A stretch of DNA of 64,000 bases, from contig NZ_JASHIK010000006.1 in NCBI RefSeq assembly GCF_030733745.1, forward strand, positions 124,001 to 188,000. The letters run 5' to 3'. Each line of letters starts with the position of its first letter. Positions within the stretch are counted from its first letter, which is position 1. Both the position numbers and the translations under genes were made by a program. Under the pieces are notes generated by a model. It had not been told where the DNA came from. It searched no databases and worked only from the letters and a program-made list of their open reading frames with translations. The DNA comes from Stappia sp. MMSF_3263 (GTDB lineage Bacteria > Pseudomonadota > Alphaproteobacteria > Rhizobiales > Stappiaceae). This document shows, one piece after another, positions 25,378-34,195 of the stretch.

Positions 25378-27174
25378 TCAGTTTTCCGGCAGGGGCTCCG
25401 GCTCCGAGACCACGCCGATCATGCCGGGTGGCTGACTATCCGGAGCGCCCCGTGAAATCCAGTTCCGGATATAGTCGATCCGGACCTGTGCAATCCTCGG
25501 CCGATAACGCGGCATTCGCTGAAGGTTCTCCTCAGGCAACCCGATACGCTGGATGATCGCCGAGCCGTCCGGATCACCGGCCTTGACCGGATTGACGGAA
25601 CTGGCCAAGAACTGCTGCAAATCGGTGTCTCTCCAGAAGGCCTGATGAGGCGGGCCGACGGAAAAACCACGCACGGCCTCATCCAGGATTTCAGCAACCT
25701 TTCGGAACTCATAAGCGGCACCGGATGCGGGCAGAGATCCGCCCGAACCGAGGAGGTCCGCCATGGCAATGCTGCCGGCATCGTCTTCGACCAGAAACGC
25801 CAGGAATGGATCATCCCGGTCCTCATCGGTCGAAGTCAGCTCCCGTGCAAGGTTCTCCGTAGCGCGAAAAACGTCTGCATGGCCCCGCCAGCAATCGGTG
25901 TCATCGGGTGGCAGGTCCAGCCGGTAGGGCAATTCGAACGGTGGTCCGGCCCTGGTTTCACCGCCAGCGTCGTTCAGCGGCATCTGAACGAGCTTGCCCG
26001 CGATTTTCTTGAGCCGCCGCATCTCCTTGAAGGTCCAGTATGCAAGCAACCCCTTGGGCGTGCGGTCACCGGACTGACCGCCCTCGCGGACGAATACCGG
26101 GCCTTCGGACCTGAGTGCATGGGCCAGGAAACGCAGAAGCAACCTGTATCTCAGGTTGAACAGCTGGGCCCAGGCGCGCGTTCGTGAGGCCGTGATCCGG
26201 CCGTCCGGAGCATCCCCGGCTCCCTGCCCGGAGGACACGGCCACCGTGACATTCGGGTCGGACACGACCGGCCAGACCGGCACCGTACCCGTTTCCTGCT
26301 CGATTTCCGCGAGCAACTTGTAGGCGGCAATGAACCGCTCGAAATGGGATTCGCCATCCCCCATGTCGACATCGGCCTCTTCTCCCTGGTCACCGATTTC
26401 CTGAATCGCAGACACTGCTGCCCGTCGAGCGTCAGCGCTGTCCACCTGATCGAACGTGTGCACCAGCACCCTAAGATCGATATCCTTCACGGGGAAAGGA
26501 TGCGGCCTGTAGCCCCAGTCGTCCCAGCGCGCCTGGCGCGATACCCGGTCAAGCCGGAAATCCTCATCCCTGAGGTCATGGGCGAAAAGCTCACGCAATC
26601 TGGCGAACAAGGGACCGACGTGCCGGACCATGTGGCCGTCGTTGCTTTTGCGCGCCCTGGGTTCCAGCTCGGTGTCGTAAAGCCGGAGTTCATCCGCCGT
26701 TAGCCCGACATCAAGCGCGGCCCGGTCGACCGGGCTCTCCGCGATGGCATACTTCGCCAGGCTGTCAAGCGAGACGCGTTCCAGCGCAAACCGAAACGGA
26801 TAGATCTCGCTCGCATGTGGCGAGTGCTCCCGCCCCAGATGCAAGGGAGCTCCAAGGAGGGTCAACAGGTTCTGCACGGTTATCAGATGCCCCATTTCCT
26901 CCCTGGCGATCTGCCGAAGGATGTCCTTGAGCATCCGGACCTTGTCCGCTGCATCACCACCCCGTCCTTCATCCAGCGAGTAGGATGCGAACAGGTAATG
27001 CACCATCAGGAAGTGCTCGATTTCCGCGGCCGCCGTAAGCCAGAACACCGCCTCGTCTCTTGGCGCAAGGGGTGGGCTGACAACGGGTGTAGCAGCCGGC
27101 GACGCGACGGTCGCGGCCGGGTTTGCCACGGGACGGGCAAACACGTTCGGCGATATGTAGGAACTGATCTTCAT
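25378..27174 (-). CDS. Ferritin-like protein (VioB-type domain) with cytochrome-like C-terminus
   Basis: A 598-aa protein. Residues ~30-200 match the ferritin-like domain found in VioB: FWLTAAAEIEHFLMVHYLFA and REEMGHLITVQNLLTLLGAP supply the E-x6-H-type metal ligands. The middle part is unassigned. The last ~90 residues (AFWRDTDLQQFLASSV, IIQRIGLPEENLQRMP, IDYIRNWISRGAPD) resemble the end of a cytochrome c-like domain but no CxxCH is present. A similar ending occurs in the next gene. The ATG at 27174 has GGAGG 10 bases upstream; a GTG at 27198 is an alternative. A diiron redox role is possible but unproven. Confidence 0.82.
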   Translation of the reverse strand: MKISSYISPNVFARPVANPAATVASPAATPVVSPPLAPRDEAVFWLTAAAEIEHFLMVHYLFASYSLDEGRGGDAADKVRMLKDILRQIAREEMGHLITVQNLLTLLGAPLHLGREHSPHASEIYPFRFALERVSLDSLAKYAIAESPVDRAALDVGLTADELRLYDTELEPRARKSNDGHMVRHVGPLFARLRELFAHDLRDEDFRLDRVSRQARWDDWGYRPHPFPVKDIDLRVLVHTFDQVDSADARRAAVSAIQEIGDQGEEADVDMGDGESHFERFIAAYKLLAEIEQETGTVPVWPVVSDPNVTVAVSSGQGAGDAPDGRITASRTRAWAQLFNLRYRLLLRFLAHALRSEGPVFVREGGQSGDRTPKGLLAYWTFKEMRRLKKIAGKLVQMPLNDAGGETRAGPPFELPYRLDLPPDDTDCWRGHADVFRATENLARELTSTDEDRDDPFLAFLVEDDAGSIAMADLLGSGGSLPASGAAYEFRKVAEILDEAVRGFSVGPPHQAFWRDTDLQQFLASSVNPVKAGDPDGSAIIQRIGLPEENLQRMPRYRPRIAQVRIDYIRNWISRGAPDSQPPGMIGVVSEPEPLPEN

Positions 27175-27205
27175 CTCCAGAGCGCCTCCGTCGCGCACCG
27201 TTTGG

Positions 27206-27832
27206 TCAGGCCGGCTTGCCAGCGTCGATCCAGCGCTTGAAAAGGGCGATGTCCGTCTCCGGCCATTCCCCGTCGCAGGGCATGGTTCCGTCTTCTAGCC
27301 GGGCAAGGATACGATCCGCAGCCTTTGCGACGTCCTCGTAGACGTGAAGGTCGAAGCTGCTGATTGCCTTCATCACCGCCGCGTCCCGCACGCGGAACAG
27401 GGGTTTGATGTCGGCGTCGAAACTCGGTGATGCGATCTCACCGCCTGACGTCGATGCAACCAGTCGCATTTCTGGCATGCCTTTGGGGGCCTTTCCAACA
27501 AGAGCGGTCTTGGCGTTTGCAGCGGCGTGAATCCGGACACCGGTCAGGGGTTGGTCCGGTCCCCAATAATTCTCGACATTGTCCAGGAGAATATCCGCGC
27601 TGACCGGGACAAGGACCGGCAGGACGGTCTGACCCGGTGCCGGGGGCGTCCCGACCATGTCACAGTCCAGAATGCCGTCCGCGGGTGGCTGGACATAAAT
27701 GAAGGGACTGAGCTCGATGCTGCTCCAGCCGCTGCTGCTGGTGCGACCGGTGGCCATGACCAGAAGTTTGGATGGAAGGCTTTTCAGAAGTGTAAGATCA
27801 ATCAGATCAACACTGTAAATTCTCGTCGACAT
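27206..27832 (-). CDS. Hypothetical protein with haem-less cytochrome-like C-terminus
   Basis: A 208-aa protein with no signal peptide. The N-terminal ~130 residues are beta-rich and unassigned. The C-terminal ~75 residues read DADIKPLFRVRDAAVMKAI, then ARLEDGTMPCDGEWP and DIALFKRWIDAGKPA, the pattern of a cytochrome c-type domain edge (I..LF and W-I-x-A-G-x-P) but without CxxCH. The ferritin-like gene 31 bases downstream ends in a similar block, so the two proteins may share a partner. Function unknown. Confidence 0.8.
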   Translation of the reverse strand: MSTRIYSVDLIDLTLLKSLPSKLLVMATGRTSSSGWSSIELSPFIYVQPPADGILDCDMVGTPPAPGQTVLPVLVPVSADILLDNVENYWGPDQPLTGVRIHAAANAKTALVGKAPKGMPEMRLVASTSGGEIASPSFDADIKPLFRVRDAAVMKAISSFDLHVYEDVAKAADRILARLEDGTMPCDGEWPETDIALFKRWIDAGKPA

Positions 27833-27853
27833 GGCTTGCCTCGCTCTGCTGGC

Positions 27854-29158
27854 TTATTTCCGACTACGGTGGTGAACGATCTGGCTGACTGAGGCGTCAT
27901 CCGTAACGATCCGGACGATGAAACTGCCCGGATCGCTTGTCTCGCCGTGTTCATCGGCGAAATCCCAGGTGATCTTGCGTGTTCCGGTGGCCGGAGCGGT
28001 CTCGGACAGAAGGAGACGGACTTCCCGGCCGAACCGTTCCCAGATCCGGACCTCCAGCCTCTCGGTGCCTTCGGGAACATCGATATCGAAGGTGACTTCC
28101 TTGTCGGCCGCTAGTTCGATCGGCGGGACGTGCACCATGTCGCGCCGGATGGGCGCTTCCGCCAGCTTGTAAACCGTGTCGCCGCTCGCATAGGCCACAC
28201 GGACCGGGTCGCCGATAAACCGGAACCGGTTCAGTCGAAATCCGACATGGTTGGCGTTGTTCCAGGTCTTGCCACCGTCGAGGGTTTCACTTGTGTAGCC
28301 ACCCTGGAAAAACAGGTCTCCCCAGCCCCCGACCCAGCCGACGCTGTCATCGAGAAAGCCGATACCCTCCAGATTGGCGTTACGTTGTCTGTCGTTGATG
28401 GCCAACCTTTCCCAGGTCTGCCCCAGGTCGTTGGAACGCAGGATCGCACCGTCATGGAGGTTCTCCAGGGACACCAGCAGGGTGCTCTCGCCAAGCTTCT
28501 GGATTTTCCAACCCCATTCTCCCCGGGGAAATTCCCCGATGCTGGTATTGACTTCGATCGCGTTGCGCCATGTAGCCCCGCCATCTTCGGTGGCAAGCAC
28601 GACAGGCACGACGTCACGCCGCACCGTGTCCCTGTCCGGGTGAAGAACCTCGTCCACACCTCCGACGACCCAGCCTGTACGCTCGTCCTGAAAGAAGATG
28701 TCGACCAGGAGTGCCGGCGTGAGCCCTAGATCAAGCAGTGTCCATGTGTTTCCCCCGTCCGTACTGCGCAACACGCCGGCGGTCTCGTCGGGGTAATTGG
28801 TGCCGGCGGCGAAAACGACGTCGTCGGTGACCGCAATCAGTCCGCATATGCGGGCCGGGCCATTTTCGGGCAGGCCAGCGACCGGTTGCCACGTCTCGCC
28901 ACCATCCTCCGTTGCGTAAAGCCTGTGTGGTCCCGACAATGTGCCGATCCACCCGCGCATCGGCGAGGAAAAGGTGACGCAGCGAAGATAGCTGTCTGGG
29001 AAAAGCTGCAATTCCTCCCAGGTCTGCGCACCGTCCCTGGTACGGAACAGCTTGCCGTCCGAGTTCACCGCCCAGCCAAGCAAATCATCGTGAAACCAGA
29101 CATCATCCGTTCGCGAGTTCGCCGTCGGCAAGGGTGTGGGGTACCATGTCAATGACAC
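27854..29158 (-). CDS. Beta-propeller protein with six Asp-boxes (YCF48/BNR-like)
   Basis: A 434-aa protein. Six Asp-box repeats are visible: RTRDGAQTW, ATEDGGETW, STDGGNTW, ATEDGGATW, SNDLGQTW and TLDGGKTW, most followed by a GW[IV]-type strand, so a six- or seven-bladed propeller is expected at about residues 10-330. The C-terminal ~90 residues resemble a FlgD-type Ig fold (DVPEGTERLEVRIWERFGRE, then GTRKITWDFADEHGE). No signal peptide. The start is a GTG with GGAGG 8 bases upstream. YCF48-type propellers often act as assembly factors; here it may help load one of its neighbours. Confidence 0.87.
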   Translation of the reverse strand: MSLTWYPTPLPTANSRTDDVWFHDDLLGWAVNSDGKLFRTRDGAQTWEELQLFPDSYLRCVTFSSPMRGWIGTLSGPHRLYATEDGGETWQPVAGLPENGPARICGLIAVTDDVVFAAGTNYPDETAGVLRSTDGGNTWTLLDLGLTPALLVDIFFQDERTGWVVGGVDEVLHPDRDTVRRDVVPVVLATEDGGATWRNAIEVNTSIGEFPRGEWGWKIQKLGESTLLVSLENLHDGAILRSNDLGQTWERLAINDRQRNANLEGIGFLDDSVGWVGGWGDLFFQGGYTSETLDGGKTWNNANHVGFRLNRFRFIGDPVRVAYASGDTVYKLAEAPIRRDMVHVPPIELAADKEVTFDIDVPEGTERLEVRIWERFGREVRLLLSETAPATGTRKITWDFADEHGETSDPGSFIVRIVTDDASVSQIVHHRSRK

Positions 29159-29198
29159 GTCATTGTCCTCCAGTTGTGTATTTTTCTTCCGGCTGCGC

Positions 29199-30020
29199 TC
29201 ACGCCTGAGCGGCCGGCTCCCTCACCCAGGCGGCCACGGCTTCGGGCCGACGGGAAATCCGGGTCTCGCTGAATGGGCGCATCAACTCGACGGGCGTGCC
29301 GTTGATTTCGAGCAACCGGCCGGACCAGACATGGGAATAGAGAACCATCAGGTCCGAGCGGTCCGTGTCGGTGAGACGGCTATCCGGGCCGTAGTTCATG
29401 ATCGAAAACCGCTCGTGCGTTCCGAAGATCTCGCTGGGAAACGCGGCCTCACCCGTCTTGGCGAAGAAATGGCGAAGCCCGAACACATGCCCCAATTCAT
29501 GGGCCATGGTCTCGATCTGTTCCTGGCGGCTTTGCTCGAACAGCAGCGGATACAGCGTCAGTCGATGCTGTCCGCCGTCGGGGAAAAAGGCGCTGGCAAG
29601 CGTGCAACGTTGTGCGGCATCACAATCGTTTTGCGATGACACGACGATTTCAAAGTCCCAGGGCTGCTGTGCCTCGGTGAATTTCACGGGTACGGCCGGT
29701 CCCCACTCGAGTAGGGCTTCACCAAACAGTTCGCGGACAAATCCCTTGACGGCCTCGGGGTCGAGAAACCGGGTCAGGGATTGCTCGTTGAACCGCCAGT
29801 GAAGCGTCACGTCCCGGCCCCAGAGCGGGATGAACCCCTGGCTCGCGTCCACCACCAGTTCCAGCGGCGACCTGTTTTCGGGTGTCGCGTGACCCATGCT
29901 GTCGGTCACACACCTGGCGCCGCCATGATAGATGTGCGTCAGTTCTTCCTCATCTCGCGCGCAGTCGCGCACGTCGCGCAGTGCAAACTGGCTGCGTCCG
30001 GATGTCTTTTTCTTGACCAT
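29199..30020 (-). CDS. Matrixin-type (M10) zinc metalloprotease without signal peptide
   Basis: A 273-aa protein with the full metzincin signature HELGHVFGLRH (about residues 168-178) and a Met-turn FSIMNYGPDSRLT about 30 residues later. The N-terminal part lacks a signal peptide and starts with a Lys/Arg-rich stretch (MVKKKTSGRSQ), so it would act in the cytoplasm or be exported by another route. It lies between the haloperoxidase and the propeller gene on one strand. Substrate unknown; maturation of a co-encoded protein is one possibility. Confidence 0.88.
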   Translation of the reverse strand: MVKKKTSGRSQFALRDVRDCARDEEELTHIYHGGARCVTDSMGHATPENRSPLELVVDASQGFIPLWGRDVTLHWRFNEQSLTRFLDPEAVKGFVRELFGEALLEWGPAVPVKFTEAQQPWDFEIVVSSQNDCDAAQRCTLASAFFPDGGQHRLTLYPLLFEQSRQEQIETMAHELGHVFGLRHFFAKTGEAAFPSEIFGTHERFSIMNYGPDSRLTDTDRSDLMVLYSHVWSGRLLEINGTPVELMRPFSETRISRRPEAVAAWVREPAAQA

Positions 30021-30155
30021 CTTGATGTCCCCCGCGTGGCAGGTATCTGGATGCTGTGGATGTGGCCGATGGGGCCGGAACCCGGCGGGAGGAAATCCCC
30101 GGGCGATATCGTTCCGCCGGGCAGCGCGCCTGAGCGCAACGCGGCGGAACGGGGC

Positions 30156-32243
30156 TCAGTGCCGCGGCGTGGCCGGAGCGGCTTCCAGGTGGCCGTGCCG
30201 GTTGATCCTGACGGCGTCGACCTGTCCATCCGGACCGATCGAACTGCCGCTCAGCAGGCTTGCCGGCAACTTGCGACGAACGAGGAGAGGAACCGTCATG
30301 GAGACATTTTCCGCGGACTCGTAGGCCAGCATCTGTTCTCTCAGGATGCCGATCGTGATTGCCTCGCCCAGCAACGCGGATTCGATGTAGTCGGTGTAGT
30401 AGTGAACCCCGGCGATGTTGCGCGCGTTCGAGATGTTCCAGAGAAGCTTGTTGAGCTCGCCTTCGAGGGTTAGTCCCTTGCCGATCGCGACACCCAGCAG
30501 ATCGATGCTGGTGTCTTCGGCACCTGTCCCACAGTCGGGCACAAGCGCGGTCCCGCCAGGTTCGACCAGATAGGCTGGCTTGTCCGGATGGTCAGGATTG
30601 CGCATGTTGAAGAACGCCTTCAGCAGTGTCACGCAAGCCCCCGCTACGGTTGCATGTCCCGCGCCATAGGCCGGGTGCATCGGGGATCCCTCGGGAAAGG
30701 CCATCGGCAAAAGCCATTTGGCGATGTCGTAGTCTGACGGATCTTCACCGTTCTGGCTGGCGTTGTGTTCGCGGATGTCCGTCAGGATGCCTTCCAGGGG
30801 CGGCTCCGTCCCGCCACCATTGGGAAAGCTGTAGGTGGCCAACGTCCGGCCGAGCTGGGCGCGTGCGCGTGCTTCGGCAGAATCGCCGCCGGTCTCGAAC
30901 GGCTTGCTCGCGTGTTCGCGGTTCGGGTCGTAGCCCGAATAGATGGTGTGGAACAGCGCGCCGGCCGCCTCGGGCCGCAAACGACGGTGCACCGTGAACT
31001 TCTGTGCCCGGACAGCCTTCAGGGCCCGGCTCGACACTTCCGTCAAGAGCGTCAGAAGATGCGGACCACCAAACAATGCGAACGGTTCCCGGTTCCAGCG
31101 CGGCGTGTCGTTGCCTGTCTTGCCGTGATACGGAATTCCCGGGTCGAAACTGTATTTCTCCTGCAGCAGGATCAGGGCCGCGTTCAGATAGGCTTGGTAG
31201 AGCTGGTCGTCGTGGACATAGGTCGCCATGTCGCGCAGGCGGCTCATGGTTCGGTACTGGGCCTTGCCGGCAGGTGCCAGATACTGGCCGATCCCGACAA
31301 GCGGCCGCGCGTTCAGGGCGTTTTGCACGTCCAGCCAGTCGCGCCAGGTGGTCATGTAATCCTTGCCGGGCTTGGCAATCCTGACCTTCTGATCGATACG
31401 CTGTGCGCCATAACGGATGACGCCTCCCGCCCGTCCTTCGGTGTTGCGCGTGCAACCGCCATCGCCCATCACCATGAACTGGGACAGGAAGGGCGAGTGC
31501 CACGGATCTTCACCGAGACCCCGGAAAACGGTGGAGGGCGTCATCTTGGTTCCGAACCGCCTGCGCGCACGATGCTCCCGCGCGGCTGTATCCAGTCCGT
31601 TTCCAACTCCACGGAACCAGCGCATGCCGGAAAGACGCTTGGCCGCGTCACCGACGTCGCCATTGGCTTTCTGGAGACGCCCCTTGGTCGCATTCGAAAG
31701 GACAGTGCCATCGGCCTTGGTCAGGTCGCCGACCAGGCTGTCGTCCATGAAAGCCGCCACCGGCCAATCGCGCGACAGCGCCATCTGGTAGACTTCAGCC
31801 ATCTCCGCCGCGAATTCGGCGGAACCAACCTTCGGTGCGGGAGGCATCGTGACCGCAAAGGGATCCGGCCCTTCGAGAACGTAGGCATGGCCCGCAGTGG
31901 GACTCTCCCATTCCCGATAAGTCTGCTTGTCCCCAGGACAATCCAGTTTGTCGAAATCCGACTGGCTGGCCCCATGGATCACCTGCAGGTCGACGTTGAG
32001 CGGAACCATCTGGAAGACGGTCGGATCTGATGTCCGGGTGCCCTCTGCAAACAGTTCGAAATCACCCGGATGGTCCAGCAGCCCATTGTCGAGGTGCAGC
32101 AGCCCCTTGGTGAAGCTAAAAACATACGGGAATTGTTCATCCTGATTGGAAAGATGCACGTCCTGCGGGTTTGCTGTGGAAAGCGCTGTAGCGCGGTTAC
32201 GAATCTCAGCGGCTTTGGTTTGCCGGTCGGGATCAGGGAACAT
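30156..32243 (-). CDS. Vanadium-dependent haloperoxidase / PAP2-like protein
   Basis: Oxidises halides with peroxide or acts as an acid phosphatase relative. The protein is 695 aa. Vanadate/phosphate-pocket motifs are in order: HRRLRPEAAGALFHTIY (about residue 420), MHPAYGAGHATVAGACV (about residue 524, the x-G-H motif) and RNIAGVHYYTDYIES (about residue 606, R-x5-H). Ala replaces the usual Ser before Gly-His. The ATG at 32243 is chosen because GGAGG lies 6 bases upstream. No signal peptide. First gene of the leftward cluster. Vanadium versus phosphatase use cannot be told from sequence alone. Confidence 0.88.
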   Translation of the reverse strand: MFPDPDRQTKAAEIRNRATALSTANPQDVHLSNQDEQFPYVFSFTKGLLHLDNGLLDHPGDFELFAEGTRTSDPTVFQMVPLNVDLQVIHGASQSDFDKLDCPGDKQTYREWESPTAGHAYVLEGPDPFAVTMPPAPKVGSAEFAAEMAEVYQMALSRDWPVAAFMDDSLVGDLTKADGTVLSNATKGRLQKANGDVGDAAKRLSGMRWFRGVGNGLDTAAREHRARRRFGTKMTPSTVFRGLGEDPWHSPFLSQFMVMGDGGCTRNTEGRAGGVIRYGAQRIDQKVRIAKPGKDYMTTWRDWLDVQNALNARPLVGIGQYLAPAGKAQYRTMSRLRDMATYVHDDQLYQAYLNAALILLQEKYSFDPGIPYHGKTGNDTPRWNREPFALFGGPHLLTLLTEVSSRALKAVRAQKFTVHRRLRPEAAGALFHTIYSGYDPNREHASKPFETGGDSAEARARAQLGRTLATYSFPNGGGTEPPLEGILTDIREHNASQNGEDPSDYDIAKWLLPMAFPEGSPMHPAYGAGHATVAGACVTLLKAFFNMRNPDHPDKPAYLVEPGGTALVPDCGTGAEDTSIDLLGVAIGKGLTLEGELNKLLWNISNARNIAGVHYYTDYIESALLGEAITIGILREQMLAYESAENVSMTVPLLVRRKLPASLLSGSSIGPDGQVDAVRINRHGHLEAAPATPRH

Positions 32244-32403
32244 GTCATGCCTCCGGTTCAAATCGGTGCGGAAAGCATGATCGAAGTGCTGTGAGCGCAG
32301 AATGAGTGCGTCATGAGTGGTGTGTGAAAATTGCGTGAAAAGTGCAAATTCAGGGAATTGCTGCTAAAAATTGCATGGATATCGGTCTTATACTGCCCTG
32401 AGG

Positions 32404-32427
32404 CAAGGGCTGGTTCACGAGCCCTTG
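32404..32427. promoter_or_regulatory. Operator-like inverted repeat between divergent genes
   Basis: CAAGGGCT and AGCCCTTG (32404-32411 and 32420-32427), a perfect 8-bp repeat with an 8-base spacer, inside the 253-base gap between the leftward haloperoxidase gene and the rightward secreted protein gene. It may control both directions. Confidence 0.5.
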
Positions 32428-32496
32428 TCACGAGAGTGTATGCTTGCTGCCTGAAATGCCGAACCAGAAGCAATTTGAAACTAGATAGCCAACCGG

Positions 32497-34080
32497 ATGG
32501 GCCTAACAATGATTTCCAGGTCTTCATTTTCCTTCTCTCCGCGCATGCCGTTGCTTGTCTGCGGTTTGCTGATTGCGGTCGGCATCGAAACGTCTGCCGA
32601 TGCAGAGGAGGTGTGTGCCGGCTTTAGGATGCCGAAGGAGCATTGTCCGGCAGTGGACCTCAGTGTGTGTGGCCAGAAAGATCTCAAGTGCCGGGCCGAG
32701 CAGCTGATGGCGTGCCCGTCACTCCTGGCACCGCCTTCGGGATATGAGCCCTACCAATTGAAGATCGATTTTCCGCAGACCGAACCCGAGGTGGAAGATG
32801 GGCCCTGGCTGAAGTTCGACCCCTTCAAGGCAAGGTCGTTTCAGGAACGAGCGGACCAGTCCAGAGGCTACCTAGCGGCTGTGCTCTCCTATGTAATGGA
32901 AGGAAACAGGGAGGTTGATTGGCGCGTCGAGAAAAACGAGGTGCGTGACTGGTATTATGCGCCCTGGATGCATTTCGATAACGTCAATGGCCGGGAACCT
33001 CTGCGCGGCCTGACCAGGGAACTCTGTTCTGCACCGGGTGTGCTGCACTCCCAGCAGAAGAGGCAAACGGATTCCTGGGCGGTAGGTTTCTACAACGCAC
33101 CCGGTGGCTACCAGATCGGCCAGGTCTGGAAGTCCTGGATCGAAGCTGCAACCTGTCCTTCCGAACCGGCGGAACCGGTCGATATCGACTTCCCGGAAGG
33201 CACGGTGTCCTTCAAGCTGCTCTTCACTACTGCCACTGCCGAGCAGGTTCCCTTTCTCAAGGAGGCGCCGAGATGGAAAGCCTATATCTTTCCGACACCG
33301 CAAGAACCAGAAAGAGATTTCTGCGACGCCGGCTATTTACAGGATGTGCACGAACTCCGACTGCTCCAGCTTGACATCGCCGTCAAGGACACGCGTTCCG
33401 GCAATCCGACCGGATGGACTTTCGGGACGTTCGTCTACATGTATGATGACAAGATCACGAACGTCTGGGAAAGACTGAATCCGGTCGGGCTCCAATGGGG
33501 TAACGATCCTCAACGGGAAGAACAGGACCTGGCTGGTCTCGAGCCCTCGAAGTGGTGGCAGGTCCCATTACGTGAGGGCTGGGTCAACCCGGAAGTCGCC
33601 GACCTGTTCCGCTCTGAAGGCCGCGAATGGCTTGGCCTACACGGGCGGTTGAATGGCCCGGTTGACAACTGGAAATCCGGTTGCACATCCTGTCACTCGG
33701 CCCAGGCGGTCGGTCACAAGAAAGACGAAAGCATTCTAAAACGCCCGGGCGAAGACAAGCTGCCATGGCACGCATGTGGAACTGCTGCCCCAAAAGTAGG
33801 GGAACCGTGCGAGGTGAATTCTCTTTTCACGAAGTTTTTCACCAATCGAAGAGGGGACGTGTCCTACGAGCCTGGCTACCTGCCCCTGGACTATTCTCTG
33901 CAACTCGCCAAAAGCCTTCAGTTCTACGTCGATTGGCTGAATTCGGCCCGAGTTTCCAACACCTTCACGGGGAGCTACACCAAATCCAACGGCCCCTACC
34001 TGAAAGGTTCTGAAACCGGCACCTACCAGGATCTGTATATAAAGATTCCAGCCCCCAAGGGCGCCAATATCCGCCGCTAG
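32497..34080 (+). CDS. Secreted mono-haem c-type cytochrome-like protein
   Basis: A 527-aa protein with an N-terminal signal segment (PLLVCGLLIAVGIETSADA). The only haem motif is SGCTSCHSAQ at about residue 397 (CxxCH). Several other cysteines occur early (VCAGFRMPKEHCPAVDLSVC) and may form disulfides. The central region, with many Trp and aromatic residues, has no family I recognise. Transcribed away from the haloperoxidase gene, from a shared promoter region. It may pass electrons to or from a periplasmic redox partner. The start could also be the ATG at 32509. Confidence 0.78.
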   Translation: MGLTMISRSSFSFSPRMPLLVCGLLIAVGIETSADAEEVCAGFRMPKEHCPAVDLSVCGQKDLKCRAEQLMACPSLLAPPSGYEPYQLKIDFPQTEPEVEDGPWLKFDPFKARSFQERADQSRGYLAAVLSYVMEGNREVDWRVEKNEVRDWYYAPWMHFDNVNGREPLRGLTRELCSAPGVLHSQQKRQTDSWAVGFYNAPGGYQIGQVWKSWIEAATCPSEPAEPVDIDFPEGTVSFKLLFTTATAEQVPFLKEAPRWKAYIFPTPQEPERDFCDAGYLQDVHELRLLQLDIAVKDTRSGNPTGWTFGTFVYMYDDKITNVWERLNPVGLQWGNDPQREEQDLAGLEPSKWWQVPLREGWVNPEVADLFRSEGREWLGLHGRLNGPVDNWKSGCTSCHSAQAVGHKKDESILKRPGEDKLPWHACGTAAPKVGEPCEVNSLFTKFFTNRRGDVSYEPGYLPLDYSLQLAKSLQFYVDWLNSARVSNTFTGSYTKSNGPYLKGSETGTYQDLYIKIPAPKGANIRR

Positions 34081-34195
34081 CCCTTTTGAGGTTGACGTCA
34101 GGTGCCGCTTACCAGGTCACCCGCACGATCAGCACGCTTCCTCCCCCTTGTGATTGAAGGAAAAGACTGGGAGGAGTAATCTCCGGAGCCCGTAA

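Noticed and set aside
25378-32243. LodA/LodB-type or violacein pathway
   Set aside because: Only the ferritin-like domain resembles VioB; no oxidase or quinone-cofactor enzyme and no other violacein gene is present.
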